DNA of 64,000 nt, taken from contig NZ_QZMN01000014.1 in the NCBI RefSeq assembly GCF_003702705.1, positions 62,001-126,000 of the forward strand, given 5' to 3'. Source of the stretch: Ornithinimicrobium cerasi (GTDB lineage Bacteria > Actinomycetota > Actinomycetes > Actinomycetales > Dermatophilaceae). A program made the position numbers and the translations under genes. Under the pieces are notes generated by a model that saw nothing but the letters and a program-made list of their open reading frames with translations, was not told the DNA's origin and did not search any database. Below, one piece after another: positions 47,167 through 55,776 of this stretch (its first letter is position 1; each line of letters opens with the position of its first letter).

Positions 47167-50100
47167 CGGTCCCTCCCGTCGCCGAGGTTGCCCGGGCGCA
47201 CGCCGTGGGCCAGGTATGTCGTGCCACGCCCCACCCGCCCCTTGCCCCGGGGGTCAGGCCCGTCCGGCACGCCGGCGGCGTGGGCCGCCGCCAGCGCCAG
47301 CGCGCGGTCGGCCAGCTCCCGCGGGGTCTCGCCGCGCGTGGCGTCCATCGGGCCGGAGAGCTCCCCCTCGACGGACTCGTCGGCGCGCTCCCGGGTGCCC
47401 TCACGCCCACCGGTGGCCCCCAGCAGGTTGAACGCCTCCATGACCAGTCCCAGCACCGCGGCGTAGACGCCGAGGTCGAAGAGGAGGGCCGAGGTCAGGT
47501 AGGTCCACCCGACGTCGCGGCTCACCGGCGCCAGGAAGGACCCCTCCACCACCAGCCCGCCGAGCCCGGTGAGGATGGCCAGGGCGACGCCGCTGCCGAT
47601 GAGGATCATCGGGGCCCGGGCGGGGCCGACCTGCTGGTCCCTGGCGGAGGCGAGGTAGAAGAGCGCCACGATGGCCGACCCCACGAGGGCGGCGATGAAG
47701 CCGCCGCCGGGGGAGTTGTGCCCTCGCCAGAAGAGGATGAAGGAGATGAGCACGAGCAGGGGTGCCGTGACCCGGACGAGGAGCTGCATCGGGACCGCGT
47801 TGCCCCACGCCTCGTGGACGGCGCGCTCGGCGGCGGTCCCGGGGCCGCGCAGCGGGATCTGCGGGTCCTCGACGAAGCTCCGGTCGGAGGCCGGGGGCGG
47901 GTCCAGGTAGCGGTCGCGCACCGTGGACAGGACGGCCACCATCGCCGCCCCGGCCATGCCGAGGACGGTGAGCTCGCCGAGGGTGTCGAGGGCGCGGAAC
48001 TCCACGAGGATGGTGTTGACGACGTTGTAGCCGTGGGTGATCTCCGGCCCCTGGGTCAGGTAGTACTCCGCGATCTCGGAGCGCTCCCGCCGTCCGGTGA
48101 GCACGAACGCCCCCAGGCCGGCCGCCGCTCCGGCGCTGACGGCCAGGGCGAGCGCCGTGCGCTGGCCCCACCGTGGCGACCGGCCGAAGCGCAGCGGCAG
48201 CTTCTGCAGGACGAGCATGATCATGAGCACGGTGAGCGCCTCGACGAGCAGCTGGGTCAGGCCGACGTCCGGGCCGCCGAGGGCGAAGATCTGGACCGTG
48301 ATGCCGATGCCCACCGCCGAGAGGCTGACGACGGCCGCGAGCCGGGACTGGGAGATGCACACCCCGGCCACGCCCAGCAGGATGACGACGAGGGCGACGC
48401 CGTCGCTCCAGCGGTCCAGGCCGGGGTGCTGGTCGGCGACGCGTCCGGTGAGCAGCAGCCCGAGCGAGCCGCCGCCCAGCACGAGGGCCAGGAGGACGAC
48501 GACCGGCGCCACGTGCCGTGTGGGGCTGTCGGCGCGCACGAGGAGCGCGAGCTGCATACCCGCCCTCGCCACCGGCGCGGTGAGCGCCTCGATGACGGCG
48601 GCGCCGTCCGGCCCGGGCGTGCGTGGCTCGAGGGCCGGGAGCAGCCGGCGCCGGGCCAGGATGACCGCCACCCCGGCCGCGATGATGAGCATGCTGGCGA
48701 CCAGCTCGACGTTGACGCCGTGCCACAGCGCCAGGTGGGTCTCGGGCTCGACGTCCGGACGCGCCGCGGCCAGGGCCCGGTCGAGCGGGACGTCGAGGAC
48801 GCCCACCACCAGTGCCAGCGGGACGCCGGCGAGGATGGGCAAGGCGGCGAAGATGCCCATCGCCGGCGGCGTGGCGTGCAGCGGTGCGTCCTCGGGCCAG
48901 CGGTCCTGGCCCCGCCCGTCCACGAACCCGTGGAAGACGATCTTGGCCGAGTAGGAGAAGGTCAGCACGGAGGCGAGCACGGCCCCCACGAAGGCCGCCC
49001 ACCCCGTCCAGGCCGGGCCGGGGGTCTCGAGCAGCCCGGTGAGGATGCTCTCCTTGGAGACGAACCCGAGCAGCGGCGGGACGCCCGCCATGGACGCGCA
49101 GCCGAGGACCGTGGTCCAGAAGGCGAGGGGCATCGCGCGCCGCAGCTCGGGCAGCCGCCGCACGTCACGGGTCCCGGTCGCGTGGTCGACCACCCCGACC
49201 ATCATGAACAGGCCCGACTTGAAGAGCGCGTGGGCGATGACGTGCAGGACCGCAGCGGTGATGGCGTACTCGGTGCCGACGCCGATCGCCGCGACGATCA
49301 GACCCAGCTGGCTCACGGTGGAGTAGGCCATGAGCTTCTTCAGGTCGGTCTTGCGCAGCGCGAACCAGCCGCCCAGGGCGCAGGTGAACAGGCCGACCGT
49401 GACCAGCGCGACGTTCCAGGCGGGCACGTCGTGGAACAGCGGGGAGAAGCGCAGCAGCAGGAAGATGCCCGCCTTGACGACCGCGGCGGCGTGCAGGTAG
49501 GCGCTCACCGGGGTGGCGGCGGCCATCGCGTCCGGCAGCCAGACGTGGAACGGGAACTGGGCGGACTTGGTGAACGCGGAGAGCAGGACGAGGACGGCCA
49601 CGCCGGTCGTCAGGCCCGGCCGCTCGTCCCAGACCGGGTGCGCCATCGCCTCCTGCAGGCCGGTGGTCCCGGTGGCGGCGACCATGATGCCGACCGCGGC
49701 CAGCAGCGTCAGCCCGCCCAGGAAGGTGATGAGGAGCGTGCGCATCGACGCGCCCTCGCCGGAGAAGCCGCTCCGGGCGATGAGGAGGAAGCTGGCCAGG
49801 GAGGTCAGCTCCCAGCACAGGAAGAGCAGGATGAGGTCGTCGGCCAGGACCAGCCCGACCATGGAGACGGTGAAGACGGCCAGGTAGAGGTAGAAGGTCA
49901 GGTTGCGCCCCGGCTTGAGGTAGGCGGTGCTGTAGGCGAGGACCACGGCGCCGATGACCAGCGCGATCATCACGAAGACCAGCCCGATGCCGTCTGCGCG
50001 CAGCGACAGGTCCAGCCCGAGCTCGGCGACCCAGGGCCGGCTCCAGGTGACGACCTCGCCGCCCATCACCGCGGTCGCGGCCGGCCAGAAGGCGCCGACG

Positions 50101-50216
50101 GCGGCGAGGTAGATCACGGCCAGCGGCCAGCCGGCGTTCCGCCCCAGGACTCGGGTGAGCGGGAAGCTGGCCAGCACGGCGAGGACGCACACGACGAGCG
50201 TCCACACCAACGTCAT
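47163..50216 (-). CDS. mrpAB: Mrp antiporter subunit A fused to subunit B
   Basis: 1017 residues. The NuoL-like part (1 to about 570) has LFLCWELTSLASFLLI with the conserved Glu, FPFHVWLPDAMAAATPVSAYLHAAAVVKAG (short quotes HVWLPDAMAAATPVSA and LHAAAVVKAG), and KKLMAYSTVSQLGL. A DUF4040/MbhD-like part follows (GGPDVGLTQLLVEALTVLMI). The MnhB-like C-terminal domain has FRGHNSPGGGFIAAL in the form WRGHNSPGGGFIAAL and GVYAAVLGLVMEAFNLLG. The hydrophilic tail ends in a basic Gly/Arg-rich stretch. MrpA-MrpB fusion is known in actinobacteria. It heads the operon mrpAB-C-D-E-F-G. Confidence 0.93.
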   Translation of the reverse strand: MTLVWTLVVCVLAVLASFPLTRVLGRNAGWPLAVIYLAAVGAFWPAATAVMGGEVVTWSRPWVAELGLDLSLRADGIGLVFVMIALVIGAVVLAYSTAYLKPGRNLTFYLYLAVFTVSMVGLVLADDLILLFLCWELTSLASFLLIARSGFSGEGASMRTLLITFLGGLTLLAAVGIMVAATGTTGLQEAMAHPVWDERPGLTTGVAVLVLLSAFTKSAQFPFHVWLPDAMAAATPVSAYLHAAAVVKAGIFLLLRFSPLFHDVPAWNVALVTVGLFTCALGGWFALRKTDLKKLMAYSTVSQLGLIVAAIGVGTEYAITAAVLHVIAHALFKSGLFMMVGVVDHATGTRDVRRLPELRRAMPLAFWTTVLGCASMAGVPPLLGFVSKESILTGLLETPGPAWTGWAAFVGAVLASVLTFSYSAKIVFHGFVDGRGQDRWPEDAPLHATPPAMGIFAALPILAGVPLALVVGVLDVPLDRALAAARPDVEPETHLALWHGVNVELVASMLIIAAGVAVILARRRLLPALEPRTPGPDGAAVIEALTAPVARAGMQLALLVRADSPTRHVAPVVVLLALVLGGGSLGLLLTGRVADQHPGLDRWSDGVALVVILLGVAGVCISQSRLAAVVSLSAVGIGITVQIFALGGPDVGLTQLLVEALTVLMIMLVLQKLPLRFGRSPRWGQRTALALAVSAGAAAGLGAFVLTGRRERSEIAEYYLTQGPEITHGYNVVNTILVEFRALDTLGELTVLGMAGAAMVAVLSTVRDRYLDPPPASDRSFVEDPQIPLRGPGTAAERAVHEAWGNAVPMQLLVRVTAPLLVLISFILFWRGHNSPGGGFIAALVGSAIVALFYLASARDQQVGPARAPMILIGSGVALAILTGLGGLVVEGSFLAPVSRDVGWTYLTSALLFDLGVYAAVLGLVMEAFNLLGATGGREGTRERADESVEGELSGPMDATRGETPRELADRALALAAAHAAGVPDGPDPRGKGRVGRGTTYLAHGVRPGNLGDGRDR

Positions 50217-50282
50217 GGGGCGCCGTCTCCGGGCGCGGCGCTCCCGCCGGGGCAGCTGCGGGAGCGTCGATGCATGCGCTGC

Positions 50283-50288
50283 AGGCTA
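50283..50288 (-). promoter_or_regulatory. Possible -10 box of the mrp operon
   Basis: TAGCCT on the minus strand, giving a leader of about 60 bases before ATG 50216. No clear -35. Confidence 0.35.
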
Positions 50289-50352
50289 TCAAGGGGCGGA
50301 CCCGCCCACGCACCCTGCCTCGTGCCGGTCGGGCCCGGCCCGGGGACGACGA

Positions 50353-50386
50353 CGGAGCGGGGCGAGGAGGTCCTCGCCCCGCTCCG
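50353..50386 (-). terminator. Strong terminator after sodA
   Basis: A perfect 16-bp inverted repeat (50353-50368 with 50371-50386; CGGAGCGGGGCGAGGA) begins 30 bases after the sodA stop. The 2-base centre means a 15-bp stem with a 4-base loop. Confidence 0.8.
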
Positions 50387-50415
50387 CGGGTGCTGCTGGT
50401 ATGCCGTCGTGGGGC

Positions 50416-51042
50416 TCAGGCGGGGACGATCAGCCCCGAGGTGCTCTGCCGCGCGGCCGTCAGCCGGCTGGCGACGTCGGCCCAGTTGACGACGTTCCAC
50501 CAGGCGGAGACGTAGTCGGCCTTGACGTTCCTGTACTGCAGGTAGAAGGCGTGCTCCCACATGTCGAGCATGAGCAGCGGCGTCTGGCCGATCGGGACGT
50601 TGCCCTGCTGGTCCCACAGCTGGAAGATGAGCGGCTGCTGACCGATGGAGTCCCAGGACAGCACGGCCCAGCCGGAGCCCTGGATGGTGGTGCCGGCGGC
50701 CTCGAACTGGCCCTTGAAGCCCTCGAAGGAGCCGAAGTGCTCCTGGATCATGGCCGCCACCTCGCCGTCGGGGCGGTCGCCGCCGTCGGGGGACATGTTG
50801 TTCCAGAAGACCGAGTGGTTGGTGTGGCCGCCGAGGTTGAACGCGAGGTTCTTCTCCAGCATCGGCACGGTGGCGAAGTCGCCGGACTCGCGGGCGCCGG
50901 CGAGCTTCTCGAGCGCCGTGTTGGCGCCGTCCACGTAGGCCTTGTGGTGCTTGCTGTGGTGCAGCTCCATGATCTCGCCGCTGATGTGCGGCTCGAGCGC
51001 GGCGTAGTCGTAGGGGAGGTCGGGAAGGGTGTAGGTGCTCAC
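50416..51042 (-). CDS. sodA: Superoxide dismutase (Mn/Fe type)
   Basis: 208-residue cytoplasmic enzyme that converts superoxide to oxygen and peroxide. The N-terminal domain has [20 protein letters not shown] with a metal-ligand His, and NHSVFWNNM supplies the second. The C-terminal ligands are in [17 protein letters not shown] (Asp and His). [10 protein letters not shown] with Gly-rich surroundings is typical. GTG 51042 has a GGAGA ribosome site. Metal preference (Mn or Fe) cannot be fixed by eye; the family pattern suggests Mn. Confidence 0.96.
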   Translation of the reverse strand: MSTYTLPDLPYDYAALEPHISGEIMELHHSKHHKAYVDGANTALEKLAGARESGDFATVPMLEKNLAFNLGGHTNHSVFWNNMSPDGGDRPDGEVAAMIQEHFGSFEGFKGQFEAAGTTIQGSGWAVLSWDSIGQQPLIFQLWDQQGNVPIGQTPLLMLDMWEHAFYLQYRNVKADYVSAWWNVVNWADVASRLTAARQSTSGLIVPA

Positions 51043-51126
51043 GGCAAGGCTCTCCTCGGGGTAGCGGATCGCGGGCTCCTCGCACTATAGACGCGGCCCG
51101 GGAGGGTCGCCCGGCGAGGGCCGGGG

Positions 51127-51132
51127 CACACT
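51127..51132 (+). promoter_or_regulatory. -10-like box before the PhoD-like phosphatase gene
   Basis: CACACT, six bases before ATG 51139. The first base departs from TANNNT. Confidence 0.4.
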
Positions 51133-51138
51133 GGGTCC

Positions 51139-52932
51139 ATGCCCGGTGACCTCGTGCTCGGCCCGCTGCTCCGGCACGTCGACGGCTCCTCCGCAGCCGT
51201 GTGGGTGCAGACGTCCCGGGCGGCCGAGGTGTCGGTCCGCCTCGACGACGACGAGGACGGCGAGCGGGTATGGCGTGCGCGCACCTTCGGGGTGCACGGT
51301 CACCACTACGCGCTGGTCGAGGTGGACGGGCTGCGCCCGGGTGAGCGGACGGCATACCAGGTGCTCGTGGACGACGAGGTCGCCTGGCCGTCCGGAGATG
51401 AGGGGTTTCCGCCGAGCACGGTGCGGGCGACGCCGGAGGAGGGTCCGGTGCGGCTGGCGTTCGGGTCCTGCCGGACGAGCGTGCCGCACGACGCGGTGCA
51501 CCACGTCAGCCACGGGGTGGATGCGCTCCGCGCCTACGCCCTGGCCGTCCGCGACGGCGAGAAGGGGCCGCTGGGGACCGAGCCCGACCTGCTCCTGCTC
51601 CTCGGGGACCAGGTGTACGCCGACTCCACGACCCCGGCGATGCAGGACTTCATCGCCGCGCGGCGCGACCTCGATCAGGATCCGGGACCCGAGCTGGCGG
51701 ACTACGACGAGTACGCCGAGCTCTACCGCCTGGCGTGGGGCGACCCGGCGTTGCGCTGGCTGTTCTCCTGGCTGCCGTCACTGATGATCTTCGACGACCA
51801 CGACGTGCGCGACGACTGGAACACGTCGGTGCGGTGGCGCGAGGAGATGGAGGCCACCTCGTGGTGGCACGGGCGGATCGTCGCGGGGCTCGGGTCCTAC
51901 TGGGTCTACCAGCACCTGGGCAACCTGTCCCGGCGGGAGCGGGCCGCGGACCCGCTGTGGGTGGAGCTGCTGCGGCGGCAGGAGGCGAGCCCCGACGAGG
52001 AGGCCGACCTGACGGAGGCGGTCGACGCGTTCGCCGAGCGCGCCGACCGCGAGCCGACGAGCTACCGGTGGAGCTACACCCACCCGCTCGGCCGCTCTCA
52101 CCTGGTCGTCGTCGACTCCCGCGCCGCGCGCCAGCTCGAGCCGGGGGACCGCTCGATGCTCGACCACGAGGAGATGCGGTGGCTGGACGACCAGCTCACC
52201 GGCGGCCACGAGCATCTCCTCGTGGCCACCTCGCTGCCGTTCCTCCTGCCCCGTGGCCTGCACCACCTCGAGGCGTGGGACGAGGCGGTCTCCGAAGGGG
52301 GTTGGGGGCGGCGGTTGGTGGGTGTGGGCGAATGGCTGCGGCAGGAGCTGGACCTCGAGCACTGGGGGGCGTTCTCGCGGTCCTTCGACCGGGTCACCCG
52401 GATGGTCGACGAGGTGGCGGACGGGGAGCGGGGACCCGCGCCGTCCTCCGTCCTCTTCCTGTCCGGTGACGTCCACCACTCCTACGTCACGGAGGTGGAG
52501 CGGACGACCGGGTCTCGGGTGCTGCAGCTCGTGTGCTCGCCGATCCGCAACCCGCTGCCGCGTGTCATGCGCGCGGTCGTGGCCGGGATGTCGCACGCCG
52601 CCAGGCCGCTGGGAACCCTCCTCGCGAGCTCGGCGCAGGTGCCCGACCCGCGGTGGCGCTGGCACGGCGTCGCCGGCCCCTGGTTCGACAACAACCTCGC
52701 GCTGCTGGAGATCGACGGGGAGGACCTGCGCGCCGCGTGGGTCGGCGGTCGCATCCTGGGTGGGGAGCACGACCGCCCCCGGCTGACGACCGTGGCCGAC
52801 CTGTCGCTGGACGTCCCGCCGGTGGGGTCCGAGCACCGCCCGGCCCTGGCGCACGTCCACCCGGGCGTGGTCGGCGGGCTCAGGGGGCGGGTCCGTCGGC
52901 TGCGCGAGCGGGTCGCCGACCGCGGGCGCTGA
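51139..52932 (+). CDS. PhoD-like alkaline phosphatase D family protein
   Basis: 597-residue metallophosphatase of the PhoD group. An N-terminal fibronectin-like domain (LVLGPLLRHVDGSSAAVWVQT) precedes the catalytic domain: FGSCR, LLLLGDQVYAD (metal ligands), MIFDDHDVRDDWN, SRAARQLEPGDRSMLD and FLSGDVHHSY. No signal peptide is present, so it may be cytoplasmic, unlike classical secreted PhoD. It would cleave phosphodiesters or monoesters; the substrate is unknown. It lies far from pst, with no sign of shared Pho control. Confidence 0.87.
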   Translation: MPGDLVLGPLLRHVDGSSAAVWVQTSRAAEVSVRLDDDEDGERVWRARTFGVHGHHYALVEVDGLRPGERTAYQVLVDDEVAWPSGDEGFPPSTVRATPEEGPVRLAFGSCRTSVPHDAVHHVSHGVDALRAYALAVRDGEKGPLGTEPDLLLLLGDQVYADSTTPAMQDFIAARRDLDQDPGPELADYDEYAELYRLAWGDPALRWLFSWLPSLMIFDDHDVRDDWNTSVRWREEMEATSWWHGRIVAGLGSYWVYQHLGNLSRRERAADPLWVELLRRQEASPDEEADLTEAVDAFAERADREPTSYRWSYTHPLGRSHLVVVDSRAARQLEPGDRSMLDHEEMRWLDDQLTGGHEHLLVATSLPFLLPRGLHHLEAWDEAVSEGGWGRRLVGVGEWLRQELDLEHWGAFSRSFDRVTRMVDEVADGERGPAPSSVLFLSGDVHHSYVTEVERTTGSRVLQLVCSPIRNPLPRVMRAVVAGMSHAARPLGTLLASSAQVPDPRWRWHGVAGPWFDNNLALLEIDGEDLRAAWVGGRILGGEHDRPRLTTVADLSLDVPPVGSEHRPALAHVHPGVVGGLRGRVRRLRERVADRGR

Positions 52933-52956
52933 GCGAGTGCTCGGGAGGCGTCCTGC

Positions 52957-53406
52957 TCAGCGGATGTCGCGCACCTCGAGCTCGACCTCGTGCTGGCCGT
53001 CGTAGACGAAGCTGATGCTGCGGTAGGCGAGGCCGACCTGCTCCGCCAGCATGTCGTCGCGGTCCGGAGCCGGTGCGAGGTCGTACCTGACCACCACCAC
53101 GTCCGTCAGCGTCACGACGAGGTAGTCGCTGGTCTCGCCCTCGACCGTGCGGCGCACCGACAGGACCACCTCGCGCAGGCGCCGGTTGGCCACGAGCGCC
53201 TCCTTTAGAGGCGGGGAGGAGCGGTCGTAGTACTTCGAGACCGAGACCATGTCGAAGGAGACCCTGCCCCTGCGCGCCGAGCCGCCCGCCTCGTAGTGCG
53301 CCTCCAGGCCGAACGTGACGCCGTGGATCTCGATCTCGTCCTCGTGACCCTCCCGCCGGCTCTCGCCCGGGATGTCGGGAATCTTGAGGAACCCGTCGAT
53401 CGTCAT
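52957..53406 (-). CDS. Hcp-like tube protein, orphan
   Basis: 149 residues. MTIDGFLKIPDIPGESRREGHEDEIEIHG is very close to the opening of Hcp proteins (short quotes FLKIPDIPGESRREGH and DEIEIHG). VSFDMVSVSKYYDRSSPPLKEAL and VVVRYDLA also follow the Hcp pattern. Hcp forms hexameric rings that stack into the inner tube of type VI secretion or related systems. No other such genes are in the window, and classical type VI secretion is not known in actinobacteria. Lone Hcp-like genes occur in this phylum with unknown function. An AGGGG ribosome site lies before ATG 53406. Confidence 0.82.
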   Translation of the reverse strand: MTIDGFLKIPDIPGESRREGHEDEIEIHGVTFGLEAHYEAGGSARRGRVSFDMVSVSKYYDRSSPPLKEALVANRRLREVVLSVRRTVEGETSDYLVVTLTDVVVVRYDLAPAPDRDDMLAEQVGLAYRSISFVYDGQHEVELEVRDIR

Positions 53407-53509
53407 GGTGACCCCTGTCCGGTGCGTGGGTGCTGACGCCAGACTACGCCCGGCCGAGCCCGACGATCTTCTCGAGGACGAGAAGCGTCCGGGCTGCACT
53501 CAGCCGGTG

Positions 53510-53947
53510 TCACTCTGGTATGTCGCGCGCCTGCCGGGTCCGGCGCGCCAGCCAGCGGCGCTGCCACGGGGTCTCGACCGCCCGGTGGTGGTACCGGTTC
53601 CGCACGAGGGTGACAGCGCTGTCGACGTCGAGCCCCTCGAGGACAGCCAACGCAGCGAGCGCGGTCCCGGTCCGCCCCCGTCCTCCGCGGCAGGCGATCT
53701 CGACCCGTTCGCACTCACTTCGTCGCCACGCCTCGCCGAGGGCGTCCCAGGCTCCGGCCTCGTCCAGAGGGAGCCCGAAGTCGGGCCAGCAGACCCAGCG
53801 GTGGGGCCACGGAGGACCCGGGTCGCGGACACCCAGGTACAGTCCCCACTCCGGATCTGGCGGGAGCGCCACCGAGAGCCTGCGACCCCGGATCCGCCGA
53901 CCGCTCGGCAGCTCGAGCACACCCGGAGACTCCCGCTCCCATCTCAC
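53510..53947 (-). CDS. Protein-tyrosine phosphatase family protein
   Basis: 145-residue cysteine phosphatase with the P-loop CRGGRGRTG (CX5R) in VEIACRGGRGRTGTALAALA, an upstream Asp-containing segment (RWVCWPDFGLPLDEAGAW) and the C-terminal RNRYHHRAVETPWQRRWL block common to its actinobacterial relatives. I start at GTG 53947 (protein begins VRWERESPGVLELPSG), as relatives do and because CAGACT lies seven bases before it; an in-frame GTG at 54004 is less likely. The target is unknown. Confidence 0.82.
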   Translation of the reverse strand: MRWERESPGVLELPSGRRIRGRRLSVALPPDPEWGLYLGVRDPGPPWPHRWVCWPDFGLPLDEAGAWDALGEAWRRSECERVEIACRGGRGRTGTALAALAVLEGLDVDSAVTLVRNRYHHRAVETPWQRRWLARRTRQARDIPE

Positions 53948-53954
53948 GCACCCC

Positions 53955-53960
53955 AGTCTG
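53955..53960 (-). promoter_or_regulatory. -10-like box before the tyrosine phosphatase gene
   Basis: CAGACT on the minus strand, seven bases before GTG 53947. Confidence 0.4.
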
Positions 53961-54210
53961 GCGGCTGCCTGCAGGGCCGCGCACGACCGGCCCTGCCGCG
54001 CCACGGCGTGGTGAGGCCCGGGAACGCGTGCGCTTCAGGAACGAGCTGGGCCGCACCGCGCGCGGGGGGACCCAAGGTCTTCGGGGTGTGACCGCGTCGA
54101 ACCGGCACTGTTCCGACGGGTGCACCGAGCCGCGAACGACGATGATGACCGGTGTGCCCCAGCTTCTCGACCTCACCACCTGCCGCGACCTCACAGACGT
54201 GATCTGAGCG

Positions 54211-55587
54211 GTGGTTGCCTCCGCCTCGCCCCGGCCGGTCGAGCGTCTCAGCGCCAACGACCTCACCGTCCTGGCCACGGACCGAGGCTCGGTTCCGATG
54301 AACATCGCCGCCGCCCTGGTGCTCGACCAGGGGGACGACCTGAGCCAGGCCGAGCTGGGGCGGTTGCTCGAGCTGCGCCTGCCCGCCGTCCCACGACTTC
54401 GTCAGCGCCTCGCCGCCACGCCGGTGGGATGCGGGCGCCCGGTGTGGGTGGATGACGCGTCCTTCAGCGTTGAGCGACATCTGTCCGGGGGCACCGTCTC
54501 GACCGACACGGAGCTGCTCGGAGTCGTCGCGGACCTGGTGACCACCCGGCTGGACCCGCGTCTGCCTTTGTGGCGCGCATTCCTGGCACGGGACCTGCCG
54601 GGGCACCGCTCCGCTCTGGTGCTCGTGCTGCACCATGTCCTGGCCGACGGGCTGGGCGGGCTGGCCGTGCTGGCCGCCCTGGCCGACGGGGCCGCAGAGA
54701 CGGCGCGGCCACTCCCTCTGCCGGACCCAGGCGCCTTCCCGCGCGCCGCTCCGGATGTGCGAGATCTGGCCCTGGACACGGTCCGAGCCCACCTTGTCGA
54801 GCTGCGCGGGCTGCCCGCGGCACTGGCGCGCGGAGTGCGTGGTCTGCAGGAGCTGGGGCTGGGGCACCGGCCCCGCCTGGCGGTGCGGACGTCGCTGAAC
54901 CAACCGTCCGGTGGCCGGCGCAGGCTCTCGGTGGCCGCTGTCCCCCTGGCCGACGTCGCAGCGGCGGCGCACCGCGCCGGGGGCACGGTCAACGACGTCG
55001 TGCTCACCGCGGTCGTCGGCGCGCTGAGGGACACCCTTGCCGCGCGCGGTGAGCACCCGGAGCAGATGGTGGTGTCCGTGCCGGTGGCGGCCCGGACGAG
55101 GGGCGACGCGGCGCGCCTGGGCAACGAGGTGGGCGTCCGCCCGGTGGCCGTGCCGACGTTGCCGCATCATCACGAGCGTCTGGCTGCCGTCGTGCGTCTG
55201 ACTCGCGCCGCACGTACCACCACCCGGGCCGCCTCGGCGGCGCCGCTGGGCCTGGCCTTCCGCGCGCTGGCCCGGGCCAAGGTCTTCCAGGTCTTCATCG
55301 AGCGGCAACGTCTCGTGCACACCTTCGAGACCAACCTCCGCGGGCCTTCGGACCCCCTGTTCCTGGGCGGGCACCGGATCACCCAGATCATCCCGGCCGC
55401 GGTGAGTCCTGGCAACGTCGGGGTGTCGTTCACGGTGCTGTCCTACGCCGGGGAGCTCGCCGTGACAGTCGTCGCGGATCCCGAGATCCTCCCTGAGCAG
55501 GACCGGCTCACCGACTCACTCGCGTCGGCTCTGGACACCCTGGCCCCCGGGCCTGGCGAGTGGTCGCCCCACCCCCACCGGACGTGA
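54211..55587 (+). CDS. Wax ester synthase/diacylglycerol acyltransferase family protein
   Basis: 458 residues, the usual length of bacterial WS/DGAT enzymes. The catalytic motif is HHVLADG (141-147). LSANDLTVLATDRGSVPMN opens the protein, TNLRGPSDPLFLGG and ISPG-like VSPGNVGVSFTVLSYAG close it as in the family. These enzymes join acyl-CoA with fatty alcohol or diacylglycerol to make storage or envelope lipid. GTG 54211 is the best start, though no ribosome site is clear. The 263 bases before it hold no other gene I can support. Confidence 0.85.
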   Translation: MVASASPRPVERLSANDLTVLATDRGSVPMNIAAALVLDQGDDLSQAELGRLLELRLPAVPRLRQRLAATPVGCGRPVWVDDASFSVERHLSGGTVSTDTELLGVVADLVTTRLDPRLPLWRAFLARDLPGHRSALVLVLHHVLADGLGGLAVLAALADGAAETARPLPLPDPGAFPRAAPDVRDLALDTVRAHLVELRGLPAALARGVRGLQELGLGHRPRLAVRTSLNQPSGGRRRLSVAAVPLADVAAAAHRAGGTVNDVVLTAVVGALRDTLAARGEHPEQMVVSVPVAARTRGDAARLGNEVGVRPVAVPTLPHHHERLAAVVRLTRAARTTTRAASAAPLGLAFRALARAKVFQVFIERQRLVHTFETNLRGPSDPLFLGGHRITQIIPAAVSPGNVGVSFTVLSYAGELAVTVVADPEILPEQDRLTDSLASALDTLAPGPGEWSPHPHRT

Positions 55588-55743
55588 CGGGCGGCGACCA
55601 GGCCGGGGCACCGTTCCAGCAGGACCCTGACGCCCACCCGGCTCGCTGTCCCCGAGCTCGCACGGCCCCGCGGCTGTGACGATCCTCACGGGCCAGAGGG
55701 CCACGCGACCGGATGTGGACGTGGTGCAGCCCCGGACCAATTG

Positions 55744-55756
55744 CTACAGTTTGTAG
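55744..55756. promoter_or_regulatory. BlaI/CopY-like operator over the DUF4389 promoter
   Basis: CTACA-GTT-TGTAG is a perfect 5-bp inverted repeat of the TACA/TGTA type bound by BlaI/MecI/CopY repressors. It contains a -10 box TACAGT (55745-55750) for the gene starting at 55777. No such repressor gene is in the window. Confidence 0.5.
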
Positions 55757-55776
55757 TAGTGAGAAGGTGATGTGCG

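Noticed and set aside
52957-53406. A type VI secretion locus
   Set aside because: Only the Hcp-like gene is present; no sheath, baseplate, spike or ClpV gene is nearby.
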